64,000 nucleotides of DNA, from assembly GCF_046250175.1 (NCBI RefSeq), contig NZ_CP176468.1; one strand, written 5' to 3'. This document shows positions 25,936 to 35,139 of this stretch, piece after piece (positions within the stretch are counted from its first letter, which is position 1; the number at the start of each line of letters is the position of its first letter). Source of the DNA: Psychromonas sp030397575 (GTDB taxonomy: Bacteria; Pseudomonadota; Gammaproteobacteria; Enterobacterales; Psychromonadaceae). Below the pieces are notes generated by a model. The model had not been told where the DNA came from and did no database searches. It saw nothing but the letters and a program-made list of their open reading frames with translations. Made by a program: the position numbers and the translations under genes.

Positions 25936-27453
25936 CTAAATTAGTGAATGTCTGGTCATTGCAGCAGGTTGCTCGATACCGATTAATTTCAGTATTGTAG
26001 GCGCCATATCGCCTAGCACACCATCTTCAATTTTCTTCAGATCTTTATCCACTAAAATCACAGGCACTGGATTTGTTGTGTGAGCAGTATGTGGGCTGCC
26101 ATCTGGATTCATCATAGTTTCACAGTTACCATGATCAGCGATGATCAAGGTGGTGTAATCATTTGCAAGTGCGGCTGTTACAACATCTTTAACGCATTCA
26201 TCTACAGCTTCGCAGGCTTTAATCGCTGCATCCATCATACCGGTATGGCCTACCATATCACCGTTGGCAAAATTAAGACAAACAAAGTCAGCTTCGCCTT
26301 TGTTTAACTCTGGTACTAGTGCATCACGTAGTTCATAGGCACTCATTTCAGGTTTTAAATCGTATGTGGCGACTTTAGGTGAATTTTTTAAGATACGAGA
26401 TTCGCCTTCAAAAGGTTCTTCTCGACCGCCTGAAAAGAAAAACGTAACGTGCGGGTACTTTTCAGTTTCCGCAATACGGATCTGTTTTTTACCATGTTTT
26501 TCTAATACTTCGCCCAGCGTGTCACTAATATTGTCTTTGTCGTAGATGACTTTTACATTTTTAAAGTCATCACTGTAATTAGTGATTGTCACGTAGTACA
26601 AGTCAAGTTTAGTAGTGTTCTGCTCTGGGAAATCTTGTTGACTCAGCATTTGTGTTAGTTCACGGCCTCGGTCGGTGCGGAAGTTAAAAAAGATAACCAC
26701 ATCATCTTTTTTAATGGTGGCACGAGGCTGATTTTCGTCATCAGTTAAAATGATTGGTTTAACAAACTCATCTGTGATGCCATCTGCATAACTTTGTTCA
26801 ATGGCACTGATTGGATCGTTTGCTTTTACGCCAACACCATTCACTAGTGCATCATAGGCTAGTTGTACTCGTTCCCAGCGATTGTCTCTGTCCATTGCGT
26901 AGTAGCGACCAGTAATTGAAGCTATTTGTGTATTAGTGTTTTTGATGTAATTTTGTAAATCTGCAATAGAGCCTTTACCTGATTTCGGGTCTACATCGCG
27001 GCCATCGGAAAATGCGTGGACGTAAGAGTTTTCTACGCCAGCTTGTTGTGCTGCATCGATAAAGCCTTTTAAATGGCTTGAATGTGAGTGAACGCCACCA
27101 TCACTTAACAAGCCTAAAAAGTGCACATCTTTGTTGTTTTCTTTAGCGTACTGTAATGCATCAACCAATACTGGTTCTTTCGCTAGCGTGTTATTCGCAA
27201 CGGCCATATTAATTTTTGCTAAGTCTTGGTACACAATGCGGCCAGCGCCAAGGTTCATGTGTCCAACTTCACTGTTACCCATTTGTCCTGTTGGTAAACC
27301 AACATGTTCACCATCGGTGCGAAGTGAGGCATTAGGGTAATCTTTATATAAAGAATCTAGAAATGGAATGTTCGCATTGTCTGGTGCTGATACTTTAGGA
27401 TCTGGTGAAGTACCCCAGCCATCTAAAATCATAAGGATTGTTTTTTTATTCAT
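25936..27453 (-). CDS. gpmI: 2,3-bisphosphoglycerate-independent phosphoglycerate mutase
   Basis: Mn-dependent enzyme interconverting 3- and 2-phosphoglycerate. 505 aa, alkaline-phosphatase superfamily. Catalytic Ser61 lies in GLPTGQMGNSEVGHMNLGAG; other metal ligands are in LMILDGWG, HAFSDGRDVDP, NFANGDMVGHTG and IADHGNCE. The text is unlike the E. coli GpmM form (LVILDGYGYREE) and, from memory, much closer to flavobacterial GpmI (LDGWGxSPDPKVSAxDNA; VDKDLKKIEDG near the C-terminus), suggesting transfer from Bacteroidetes. Start ATG preceded by GGGTGA. A Fur-like site lies about 95 bases upstream. Terminator downstream; single gene. Confidence 0.96.
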   Translation of the reverse strand: MNKKTILMILDGWGTSPDPKVSAPDNANIPFLDSLYKDYPNASLRTDGEHVGLPTGQMGNSEVGHMNLGAGRIVYQDLAKINMAVANNTLAKEPVLVDALQYAKENNKDVHFLGLLSDGGVHSHSSHLKGFIDAAQQAGVENSYVHAFSDGRDVDPKSGKGSIADLQNYIKNTNTQIASITGRYYAMDRDNRWERVQLAYDALVNGVGVKANDPISAIEQSYADGITDEFVKPIILTDDENQPRATIKKDDVVIFFNFRTDRGRELTQMLSQQDFPEQNTTKLDLYYVTITNYSDDFKNVKVIYDKDNISDTLGEVLEKHGKKQIRIAETEKYPHVTFFFSGGREEPFEGESRILKNSPKVATYDLKPEMSAYELRDALVPELNKGEADFVCLNFANGDMVGHTGMMDAAIKACEAVDECVKDVVTAALANDYTTLIIADHGNCETMMNPDGSPHTAHTTNPVPVILVDKDLKKIEDGVLGDMAPTILKLIGIEQPAAMTRHSLI

Positions 27454-27921
27454 AATTCACCCAATTTAATGTTTAGTTCTCATGTTCTTTTTTCTATTAT
27501 TCTTACATCTCTATCAATAAGTCTAATAGGCTAACAACCCTACTTAATGATAATGGTTATTATTAATATATGTCTAATTTATGCTTAATTGATAGGTTTG
27601 TCTATGACATATCTTGTTTTTACTATGGTTATTTCCAATCAATCTGATAGGTGTAAAAGGCAAAGGTGATTATTTAAGTGATGGGGAGTGGTGATACTGA
27701 ATTTAAGTACCCTAACAATTTATTTCTTGAAAGTTTTAAAAATAATATAACGCTTAACGTCGTCATTTAGTCATAGTATGCTCATACAATAAAGAAAATA
27801 TATATTTTTATATTGTTGTTTTAGTTGGAATTGTTTAAGTCTACTTAGTCATGTTAATGGCAGTGAATAAACGATTTTAAAATTTTTACAGATGCGTTAT
27901 TGGTTAATCCAAAGGAAAAAT
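27454..27921. other. Divergent intergenic region gpmI / DUF1304
   Basis: No gene seen in about 470 AT-rich bases. It contains the Fur-like sequence at 27549-27567. Upstream in-frame extension of the DUF1304 gene to 27892 is not supported by a ribosome site. Confidence 0.45.
27549..27567. promoter_or_regulatory. Candidate Fur box upstream of gpmI
   Basis: GATAATGGTTATTATTAAT matches 14 of 19 positions of GATAATGATAATCATTATC. It shares the 15-mer ATAATGGTTATTATT with a site at 38439. It is about 95 bases upstream of gpmI and 355 upstream of the DUF1304 gene. Confidence 0.42.
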
Positions 27922-28290
27922 ATGTACTCAATACCTTTTATTTTAGTACTGTTGGTTGCCCTAGAGCATGTTTATATTTTAATACTAGAAATGTTTTTAT
28001 GGCATAAACCAAGAACGCTTAAGATGTTTGGTATTGAGAAAAAAGAGGCTGATGTATTAGCTGTGGTGGCCGCTAATCAGGGACTTTATAATGGTTTTTT
28101 AGCGGCAGGATTAATGTGGGGACTTGTTCATAGTAACCCCATTTTTGCACAGCAAATTCAAGTATTCTTTTTAGCGTGTATTGTCGTCGCTGCAGGTTAT
28201 GGCGGTTTTACGGTGAAGAAAACAATTTGGTTAATACAGGGGCTACCCGCTCTTTTAGCTTTAGTTGCAGTGTTATTTTTTAGCTTGTAA
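27922..28290 (+). CDS. DUF1304 family membrane protein
   Basis: Inner-membrane protein, 122 aa, with four hydrophobic segments. The family pattern is LVALEHVYILILEMFLWHKPRTLKMFGI then ADVLAVVAANQGLYNGFLAAGLMWGL and a conserved GYGGFTVKKTIWLIQGLPALLAL end. Function unknown. A frame start at 27892 exists, but AAAGGA five bases before ATG 27922 fixes the start. The MazG-like gene follows 25 bases later. Confidence 0.88.
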   Translation: MYSIPFILVLLVALEHVYILILEMFLWHKPRTLKMFGIEKKEADVLAVVAANQGLYNGFLAAGLMWGLVHSNPIFAQQIQVFFLACIVVAAGYGGFTVKKTIWLIQGLPALLALVAVLFFSL

Positions 28291-28315
28291 AAGCAGGTTA
28301 GTGTAATGAGGTTTT

Positions 28316-28684
28316 ATGCAAGAGTTCGATAAATTAATGGTGATAGCAAAGCGTAAGGCTTTGCTGGATGAACACAGTCAATGGGCTAATGGCGCTGAAA
28401 CTTACCTGACTGAAATAAAGAATGAAGTTGATGAAGTCATAGAGGAGATGCCTAAAAATAGACAATGTTTTCTAGAGGATGAGTTAGGTGATGTCTTGTG
28501 GGATTACCTAAATGTGTTAACTGCGCTACAAAAAGAGATGGGTATTAACCCAACTGCTGTTTTAAAAAGAGCTTGTGATAAATATGAACAGCGAGTCAGT
28601 GGTCTTGAAGCAGGTAAAACATGGACTGATATTAAGGAAGAACAAAAACAAGCGTTGCAAAAAGAGTTCTGCTCAAACAGATAA
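28316..28684 (+). CDS. MazG-like nucleotide pyrophosphohydrolase
   Basis: Single-domain all-alpha NTP pyrophosphohydrolase, 122 aa; members hydrolyse (d)NTPs to monophosphates and clear aberrant nucleotides. The Mg-binding motif is present: EIKNEVDEVIEE followed by FLEDELGDVLWDYLNVL, giving the ExxE...ExxD arrangement. It is 25 bases after the DUF1304 gene with its own ribosome site (ATGAGG) and 69 bases before a GNAT gene; the three are probably one unit. Confidence 0.87.
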   Translation: MQEFDKLMVIAKRKALLDEHSQWANGAETYLTEIKNEVDEVIEEMPKNRQCFLEDELGDVLWDYLNVLTALQKEMGINPTAVLKRACDKYEQRVSGLEAGKTWTDIKEEQKQALQKEFCSNR

Positions 28685-28753
28685 TGAGCAAGTCACTTTA
28701 GACATAATATGTGTAAGCAATTTTACTGTATATAGCTATTGAGGAGTATTCAT

Positions 28754-29182
28754 TTGCAAGGTTTTAACATAACGACCAATCCAGATGATTTAGATATTGA
28801 GTTAATCTATTCTTTTATTTCCAATACTTACTGGGCTAACAATATACCACTTGAAACATTTAAAAAATCCCTTGTTAATTCATTAGTGTTTGGTGTTTAT
28901 GACGATAAAAACCAACAAGCAGGTTTTGCTCGTGTTATTACTGACAAAGCGACCTTTGCGTATTTAAGTGATGTTTTTATATTAGAAGCATACCGAGGCT
29001 TAGGATTAAGTAAATTTTTGTTGCGGACCATCTGTGAGCATACCGATTTACAAGGTTTGAGACGTTTTATGTTGGTTACAAGTAGTGCGCATTCTTTGTA
29101 TGCTAAATTTGGCTTTAAACCCGTTTCTAAACCTGAGATGTTGATGCAAATATGGCAACCAACAATATATGAAACAACGTAA
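28754..29182 (+). CDS. GNAT-family N-acetyltransferase
   Basis: Acetyl-CoA-dependent acetyltransferase, 142 aa; acceptor unknown. GNAT motifs: AGFARVITDKATFAYLSDVFILEAYRGLGLSKFLLRTI, where Y-R-G-L-G-L-S is the acetyl-CoA pyrophosphate loop (Q/RxxGxG/A variant), and a C-terminal YAKFGFKPV. The start is a TTG (28754) seven bases after GAGGAG; an upstream in-frame TTG at 28739 overlaps that ribosome site and is rejected. Confidence 0.85.
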   Translation: MQGFNITTNPDDLDIELIYSFISNTYWANNIPLETFKKSLVNSLVFGVYDDKNQQAGFARVITDKATFAYLSDVFILEAYRGLGLSKFLLRTICEHTDLQGLRRFMLVTSSAHSLYAKFGFKPVSKPEMLMQIWQPTIYETT

Positions 29183-29270
29183 TTGCAATATTTACTGTTG
29201 AAAATAGTTATGATTAGTTGAGCAGTAACCTGTTTCTCATTTAATGTTTCTATTTATTTTTTCAAAGAAA

Positions 29271-29302
29271 AAGCACGATGGTCTTTTATCGTGCTTTATA
29301 CC
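29271..29302 (-). terminator. Terminator after TauD-like gene
   Basis: AAGCACGAT/ATCGTGCTT stem (29271-29279, 29288-29296); on the minus strand it is followed by TTTTTCTTT. It lies about 40 bases beyond the stop of the dioxygenase gene. Confidence 0.78.
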
Positions 29303-29335
29303 TAAAGCGTTATTTATAACTGTCTATAAATTGAA

Positions 29336-30148
29336 TTAACTAGGTAGTTGCGAATAAATACCTCGGATCATGGTTCGTGGGTTCTCAGTACAATCTATAT
29401 AAGCGGCACGACCGTGACAGATTCTACTGTTGTCCATTACCATTAATGTACCACTTTGTAATGGAAATTTAGCGGTATAAGGAGAATCTTCCTTAGCCAT
29501 TTCAAAGAGGTGTTTAATGGTTCTCTGCAACCCTGGCACTTTGTCAAATCCTTCTTGCCACTGGCAGGTAATGTTTATTGCAAAACGAGCAATCAGCCTC
29601 TTTGTTTCAAGGTGGTAACCTAAGATTGGACCGGTATGACTCTCATTGATACCTTCATAGGTAGAGGCCCTTGTAAGCGCATTGGGATCAAATAAGGGCT
29701 GAATAAGAGACAAATCATTTTTGGCTAAGTGATTAATGGCTCCGATCAGATTGAACACAATACTTTCACCACCAAATTTTGCGGGTTGTTTACAGTACAA
29801 GAGCGAGGTTTGGATAGATCCTAAAGGTTCAATCGTGCCATCAACATGTAAGCCCTGGGCGTTATTACTTTCAAAACCTTCATGATTGATTTTTCCTTTT
29901 CTATTGGGCAAGTCACCAATCACGGCCATGTTGTCGGCGGTTAACTTATAATCAAAATACTTTTTGTTATAAGCTGTGGTAGCGGCTTCTCCAAGGTTTA
30001 AGGCATTGGCCACGGGAGATATTTTATCTTTAGCATTAATGGAATGAGTGTCTATCAAGACAAAACCTTGTTGATAAAACGTAGACTTTATTTCGGTTAA
30101 CTCATTGATGGTATATTTATTCAGGTTTAATGCACTAAATGTAATCAT
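29336..30148 (-). CDS. TauD/TfdA-family Fe(II)/2-oxoglutarate dioxygenase
   Basis: Cytosolic non-haem iron oxygenase, 270 aa. The facial triad is visible: LHVDGT (His101, Asp103) and NSRICHGRAAYID near residue 244 for the distal His, with the following Arg in NPRTMIRGIY for 2-oxoglutarate. The substrate is not readable; it is not close to taurine dioxygenase. Longest frame begins at 30190, but ATG 30148 has AAGGA seven bases upstream and starts the domain (MITFSALNL). A perfect palindrome lies 83 bases upstream. Single gene with its own terminator. Confidence 0.87.
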   Translation of the reverse strand: MITFSALNLNKYTINELTEIKSTFYQQGFVLIDTHSINAKDKISPVANALNLGEAATTAYNKKYFDYKLTADNMAVIGDLPNRKGKINHEGFESNNAQGLHVDGTIEPLGSIQTSLLYCKQPAKFGGESIVFNLIGAINHLAKNDLSLIQPLFDPNALTRASTYEGINESHTGPILGYHLETKRLIARFAINITCQWQEGFDKVPGLQRTIKHLFEMAKEDSPYTAKFPLQSGTLMVMDNSRICHGRAAYIDCTENPRTMIRGIYSQLPS

Positions 30149-30230
30149 TGTTCTTCCTTTCATTTTGATTATGTCAATTGAGATTGGCATAGCAAAAGGT
30201 CAGTTATTCGCTATCAATCCAATCTGATTC

Positions 30231-30244
30231 GCAAACTAGTTTGC
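30231..30244. promoter_or_regulatory. Perfect 14-bp palindrome upstream of TauD-like gene
   Basis: GCAAACTAGTTTGC reads the same on both strands. Its position in the likely promoter of the dioxygenase gene makes it a candidate operator; the regulator is not known. Confidence 0.45.
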
Positions 30245-30450
30245 ATAGCTAAAGTACTGTTTTTAATAAAGACAAACAAAATGATCAGGAGGGAATATAA
30301 GTGTTGATGATTGTTTATTTTATACTTGGAATCGGTTTCAATTAGGCAAGGAAGGTGAATTTATTTGCTGGATGAATAATACAGTTGGCTTTTACAAGTT
30401 GTATGATTGTTAGCCATTAATTAGTTTGAGGCGCAAGTTGGTTGTTTAGG

Positions 30451-30501
30451 CTGTATTGAATAAAATTTTGAAGGAAAATTCAGCTAATTATTCAATAACA
30501 G
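30451..30501. repeat. Long imperfect inverted repeat
   Basis: CTGTATTGAATAA (30451-30463) pairs with TTATTCAATAACAG (30488-30501) with one bulge, and AATTTT/AAAATT (30464-30469, 30475-30480) pairs inside. It lies 24 bases past the radical SAM stop. No clean T-run follows, so it may be a terminator variant or a small repeat element. Confidence 0.45.
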
Positions 30502-30524
30502 CTTAGTTATAGTTTTATAGTAAA

Positions 30525-32123
30525 CTAACTCATATGTTGTTTTTGACGTTGTAAGAGTTTGCTTGGTTTATTGCTGTCTTTTTTCTGAGCTTGGTAAAGG
30601 TTAAGTGTGTTAAAGATGCTTTTTAATCCTGAAGCTTGGTAATCTTTTTCTAATTGAGGTAATACGAGCGAATGTTGCTCTGGGAAGAGAGCAAACACTG
30701 ATTGAGAAATTAATTCATACAGGCGTTTCAAATTGATTTTATGCGTTTGACCTGTTTCATCAAAAATCCAGTTGGAGATAGCCATAAAGTTATCAAAAGG
30801 CTTATCTGCTAATAATAGGTCGAGTGTGTGTTTAAATCGACCTGAATTACCTATCATATCCCAGTATCGCGCAAAGCGATTAACCAGTTGCATTGTCGCA
30901 AAATCAACTCTGTCGGTACTTAATATATTAAAGGGTGGCAGTGGATTAAAGCGCAGATCGAAGTTTTCTGTATGTCGAATGATTGGGCTACCTTTAAGGC
31001 GCTTTAAAATACCCATTTGAATTTCATGTGGTTTACAAGCGTACAGTTGATCGAAGCTATCTTTAAATGTCTCAAATGTTTCGCCAGGTAATCCGAAGAT
31101 TAAATCTGCGTGAATATGTGCCGTGGTGTTTTCTTTTAACCAGATTAAATTTTCTTTGGATTTTGGATTGTTTTGTTTACGACTGATATTGGTTTGCACT
31201 TCTTGATCAAAGGTTTGTATACCTATTTCAAACTGTAGGGTATTTTCTGGAAATAAAGCGAGCATCTCTTTTAGCTTTCTTGGTAAGTGATCTGGCACTA
31301 CTTCAAAGTGTAGGTAAAGATCCTCTGTCATTCTATCCAAGAAGAACTGCATAATTTGTAAGGAGGTTTTAATGTCTAAATTAAAGGTTCTATCAATAAA
31401 TTTAAAGTTACGAGCACCACGTTGGTACAAGGTTTCCATCTGCTTTAGAAAGACGGTTAACTCGTAAGGGTTTGATTTTGTATCTAAAGAGGATAAACAA
31501 AACTCGCACTTAAATGGGCAACCACGTGATGCTTCTACGTACAATAATCGATTTTTTAAATCTTCATCACTGTAATACTGGTAAGGCATTTCCAAATCTT
31601 TTAAATCTACTGGCTTAGATTTGATCACTTTAATATCAGGTGCATTACCACTTAAAATATCTCTACACAGATCATAAAAACTGATGTCAGCTTCGCCAGT
31701 TAATACGTAGTCAGCAGTTTGTACGATAGGTTGTGATTCAGATTCATAGCTGACTTCCGGACCGCCTAATATAATTTTTACATGCGGGGCGATCACTTTT
31801 AATAGGCTAACTACATTAGTGGTTTCAATAATATTCCAAATATACACACCAAAGCCTACAATAGTAGGGTTAGCCGCTAGTATTTGCTCTACAATATCCA
31901 AAGGACGTGTATGGATAACAAACTCTTTAACTTCACAATTCGCTTGTAGATCCTTTAAATTAGCATATAAGTAACGTAGCCCTAAACTGGAGTGAATATA
32001 TTTAGAGTTAAGTGTGGAGAGTATGATGCTGGAGGAAGATAAGCCCTCAATAACAGGCGCCACTACTTCAGTGTTAGCAGTGCGCATAATAGTGAGTTCA
32101 TTATCGAATTGTTGAATAGCCAT
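30525..32123 (-). CDS. Radical SAM protein with B12-binding domain and DUF4080
   Basis: About 532 aa. N-terminal cobalamin-binding-like Rossmann domain (SSIILSTLNSKYIHSSLGLRYLYANL, VGFGVYIWN, ILGGPEVSYE), then a radical SAM core with EASRGCPFKCEFC (Cys-x3-Cys-x2-Cys, about residues 200-207) binding 4Fe-4S and SAM, and a C-terminal DUF4080 region. Such proteins are probably methyltransferases or other radical enzymes; the substrate is unknown. The frame is open to 32219 but without a ribosome site; ATG 32123 (MAIQQFDNE) is a compromise, and the domain itself would allow a start as late as about 32084. Confidence 0.85.
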   Translation of the reverse strand: MAIQQFDNELTIMRTANTEVVAPVIEGLSSSSIILSTLNSKYIHSSLGLRYLYANLKDLQANCEVKEFVIHTRPLDIVEQILAANPTIVGFGVYIWNIIETTNVVSLLKVIAPHVKIILGGPEVSYESESQPIVQTADYVLTGEADISFYDLCRDILSGNAPDIKVIKSKPVDLKDLEMPYQYYSDEDLKNRLLYVEASRGCPFKCEFCLSSLDTKSNPYELTVFLKQMETLYQRGARNFKFIDRTFNLDIKTSLQIMQFFLDRMTEDLYLHFEVVPDHLPRKLKEMLALFPENTLQFEIGIQTFDQEVQTNISRKQNNPKSKENLIWLKENTTAHIHADLIFGLPGETFETFKDSFDQLYACKPHEIQMGILKRLKGSPIIRHTENFDLRFNPLPPFNILSTDRVDFATMQLVNRFARYWDMIGNSGRFKHTLDLLLADKPFDNFMAISNWIFDETGQTHKINLKRLYELISQSVFALFPEQHSLVLPQLEKDYQASGLKSIFNTLNLYQAQKKDSNKPSKLLQRQKQHMS

Positions 32124-32397
32124 GAAAGTTCTTTTATGTCGGGAGAATATATGCGCGACATAATACATTAATCGTGATGAAGATTCAGTGCTTGATTGAT
32201 TGGAACTGTGAACAACCATTATGTGAAAGTACTGAAGTGCGATTAATATTAATAATATGACTATTGCATTTGTTGTTCTTAAGGTTAAATAGAATTCATT
32301 TATCCACTATACATTTGCCATACAGCTTTACACTCGCTGTATACTAGTGTTGTTTACAGTGGCAGTATTTTACTGTTTTAATATTTGGAGTTGTTAT

Positions 32398-33354
32398 ATG
32401 CCCTATGAGCTGGGTAATCGTTTAGTCATTGGTGTCGCATCTAGTGCGATGTTTGATTTGACTGAATCCGACACGGTTTTTCGCATCAAAGGTGAAGAAG
32501 AATACCGTAAATATCAAACAAAACATGTGGATGTACCATTACCTAAGGGACCATCATTTTCATTTGTTAAGCGTTTATTATCGCTCAATAATTTAACCGA
32601 TGATGCTAAGTCTGACCCATTGGTTGAAGTGGTGTTGTTGTCACGTAATGACCCAGATACAGGGCTACGTGTCATGAAATCCATTAAGCACCATAACTTA
32701 CCTATTTCTCGGGCTATTTTTATGCAAGGTAAGTCGCCTTATCAATATATACCTGCATTAAGTATCTCTCTGTTTTTATCAGGCAACTCCTCTGATGTAA
32801 AAGAAGCGATTAGATTAGGCTATCCGGCAGGGCATGTGATGAAATCTGCAATTATTGATGAAGATGATGATGATTTACGTATTGCATTCGACTTTGATGG
32901 TGTGCTGGCCGACGATGAGTCTGAAACCGTGATGCATAAAACTAATGATCTTAATCAGTTTCATGAGCACGAAACTAAAAATGTGCTACAACCTCATAAT
33001 CCTGGACCATTGAAAGAATTTTTGGTGAAAGTGTCTGCAATTCAAAAAATTGAAGAGCATAAGAAGAAAAATGATCCCGAATACCGTAATCGTTTACGTG
33101 TATCGATTGTGACTGCGCGTAATGCACCTTCCCATGAAAGAGCGTTAAATACCTTAAAAGAGTGGGGCGTGATGACCAATGATGCTTTTTTCTTAGGCGG
33201 GGTGGATAAAGGGTTGATTTTGGGTGTATTAAAACCACATATTTTCTTTGATGACCAATCGGGTCACTTAAGCTCGACAAGTACCGTTGCTCCATCTGTG
33301 CATATCCCTTTTGGTGTTAAAAATGCAGTTGATAGCAGTGAAGTGAGTGAATAA
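32398..33354 (+). CDS. 5'-nucleotidase (NT5C1-like)
   Basis: Cytosolic nucleoside monophosphate phosphatase of the 5'-nucleotidase (cN-I-like) family, 318 aa. Features: LVIGVASSAMFDLTESD at the start, VEVVLLSRNDPDTGLRVMKSI, FMQGKSPYQYIPAL, LFLSGNSSDVKEAI, and the HAD-type acid loop IAFDFDGVLADDESE around residue 164 with the presumed nucleophile Asp. The C-terminal IVTARNAPSHERALNTLKEWGV and HIFFDDQSGHL complete it. ATG 32398 has GGAG seven bases before it; the extension to 32347 is not supported. Its stop overlaps the next ATG by one base, so the AraC gene is translationally coupled. Confidence 0.88.
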   Translation: MPYELGNRLVIGVASSAMFDLTESDTVFRIKGEEEYRKYQTKHVDVPLPKGPSFSFVKRLLSLNNLTDDAKSDPLVEVVLLSRNDPDTGLRVMKSIKHHNLPISRAIFMQGKSPYQYIPALSISLFLSGNSSDVKEAIRLGYPAGHVMKSAIIDEDDDDLRIAFDFDGVLADDESETVMHKTNDLNQFHEHETKNVLQPHNPGPLKEFLVKVSAIQKIEEHKKKNDPEYRNRLRVSIVTARNAPSHERALNTLKEWGVMTNDAFFLGGVDKGLILGVLKPHIFFDDQSGHLSSTSTVAPSVHIPFGVKNAVDSSEVSE

Positions 33355-34061
33355 TGCAGGATAGCCTTAGCATTCGAGCTTATAGTAAACAACAAAAAGG
33401 ACATGTGCACTCCTATCATCAGTTAGTTCTGCCTATCTTAGGGACAATTATTCTAGAGCTAGAAGGTTATACAGGTAAGGTATCGGTAGGAGAGTGTGTA
33501 GTAATACCGGCACAAGTATTTCATCTTTTTAAAGCTGATGAAGCCGCTCGCTTTATTGTGGCTGATCTCAATGAACTGCCTGACAATTTATTGAGAATGG
33601 CCTCTTTAGTATTCTCAATGTCAGCGCCGCTGCGTACTTATCTATCATTTATTGAGCAGCAATTAGAGTATAAGGTTGATAAGTCTTTAGAAAAAATGAT
33701 GATTGAGATGTTTAACAAGTTGTTATCGGAACAGAGAGCAGAAGAGCAAATCGATCCACGAATACGTCGTGTATTGCAAACTATTTCTGATGATCTATCT
33801 CAGTCTTTTAATATTAATCAACTGGCTGAAATGGCATGCCTTAGCCCAACACAATTTAAAAAGGTATTTAAACAATGCACCGGACAAAGTGTGCTACAAC
33901 ATATTACGGTACAGCGCATGGAGAAAGCCAAAGCGCTATTAACTCACACTGATGTCCCAGTGCAATTGATATCAGAACAAGTCGGATATAGTGATATCTC
34001 TGCTTTCAGTCGTCGCTTTTCTCAATTTTACAAACTATCTCCCCGCCAAATAAGAAGTTAA
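33354..34061 (+). CDS. AraC-family transcriptional regulator (cupin type)
   Basis: 235 aa. N-terminal cupin-like sensing domain (KGHVHSYHQLVLPILGTIILELEGYTG, VVIPAQVFHLFKADE) and C-terminal double HTH: FNINQLAEMACLSPTQFKKVFKQCTGQSVLQHI and VQLISEQVGYSDISAFSRRFSQFYKLSPRQIR. It overlaps the nucleotidase stop by one base and precedes an EamA transporter gene by 101 bases. AraC/EamA pairs are common, the regulator controlling the exporter; the ligand is unknown. Confidence 0.9.
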   Translation: MQDSLSIRAYSKQQKGHVHSYHQLVLPILGTIILELEGYTGKVSVGECVVIPAQVFHLFKADEAARFIVADLNELPDNLLRMASLVFSMSAPLRTYLSFIEQQLEYKVDKSLEKMMIEMFNKLLSEQRAEEQIDPRIRRVLQTISDDLSQSFNINQLAEMACLSPTQFKKVFKQCTGQSVLQHITVQRMEKAKALLTHTDVPVQLISEQVGYSDISAFSRRFSQFYKLSPRQIRS

Positions 34062-34162
34062 GTAAGTCTTTAATGATAAAAAAAGCGTCTTAACTGCAAA
34101 CTAAGTGTTAAATTATTACTTTACTATTTGAAGCATAAATCAATTCGTAAAGGAATCTAACA

Positions 34163-35071
34163 TTGAGCCAATTAACAGTGAGCCCTAAGGCAAGTAAACA
34201 GGGAGTGTTTGCTATATTATTTTCCTCATTATTATGGGGAACAACGGGAACTGCAGCTTCTTATGCTTCTAGTATTAGTCCTTTAGCAATCGGTTCTTTT
34301 ACCATGGGCATTGGCGGATTATTGCTTGCCATCAATGGGGCTAAACACATACGTTTAGATATTAACAGACTGCTTCAAGCTCGTTATGTCTTGTTGATTG
34401 GCGCAATCGCTTTAGCTATTTATCCATTAGCCTTTTATAGCGCTATGCGGTTATCCGGTGTTGCTATTGGTACGGTTGTCTCGATTGCTAGTGCACCATT
34501 CTTTGTTGCGATTATCGAGCGACTTTTTAGCAAAGAAAATAATATCGATGGTTACTGGTTATTTAGTTTGCTGTTGGGGGCAATAGGCATTGCTTTTTTA
34601 GCCAGTACAGAAACCAGTGTATCAAGTAGTACACTAGACATGAGTAATAAATATTTGGGCATTTTATTGGGCTTTGTTGCTGGCTTTACTTATGCTTTAT
34701 ACTCTTGGGCAGCTAAAGCTCTAATCAACCGTGGTGTTAGCTCTAAATCAGCCGTAGGCAGTATATTTGGTTTAGGTGGTATATTGTTGGTGCCTGTATT
34801 TTTATTGAACACCAATACATTTATTATTTCGTCAGTGAATACTATGGTGTTGCTTTATATTGCCATTATTCCTATGTTTATCGGTTACCTGTGCTTTGGT
34901 TTTGGTTTAAAAACAATTCATGCAAGTAAAGCGACACTATTAACCCTTTTTGAACCTGCTGTCGCTGCTATATTTGCTGTGTGTGTAGTGGGAGAGTCAA
35001 TCTCATTATTAGGTTGGTTTGGTCTATTTTTGATTATGATCTGTTTATTGTTACAGTCATATAAAAGCTAA
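34163..35071 (+). CDS. EamA/DMT-family transporter
   Basis: Inner-membrane drug/metabolite exporter, 302 aa, about ten helices in two EamA repeats. First repeat: FAILFSSLLWGTTGTAASYAS with ALAIYPLAFYSAMRLSGVAIGTVVSIASAPFFVA; second: LGFVAGFTYALYSWAAKALI with SKATLLTLFEPAVAAIFAVCVVGE, the repeat signature. Start is a TTG eight bases after AAGGA. It follows the AraC-type regulator and is probably its target. Converges with the GGDEF-EAL gene. Confidence 0.9.
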   Translation: MSQLTVSPKASKQGVFAILFSSLLWGTTGTAASYASSISPLAIGSFTMGIGGLLLAINGAKHIRLDINRLLQARYVLLIGAIALAIYPLAFYSAMRLSGVAIGTVVSIASAPFFVAIIERLFSKENNIDGYWLFSLLLGAIGIAFLASTETSVSSSTLDMSNKYLGILLGFVAGFTYALYSWAAKALINRGVSSKSAVGSIFGLGGILLVPVFLLNTNTFIISSVNTMVLLYIAIIPMFIGYLCFGFGLKTIHASKATLLTLFEPAVAAIFAVCVVGESISLLGWFGLFLIMICLLLQSYKS

Positions 35072-35139
35072 ATGAGTAGCGCTATATCAATCATGTTGTT
35101 TATTGTTTTTGTGATAGCCCATTAATTTGTAGAATTGTT

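Larger units (their letters stand above)
30149..30524. other. Intergenic region between dioxygenase and radical SAM genes
   Basis: No gene. It holds the palindrome at 30231-30244 and a long imperfect hairpin at 30451-30501, listed separately. Confidence 0.5.
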
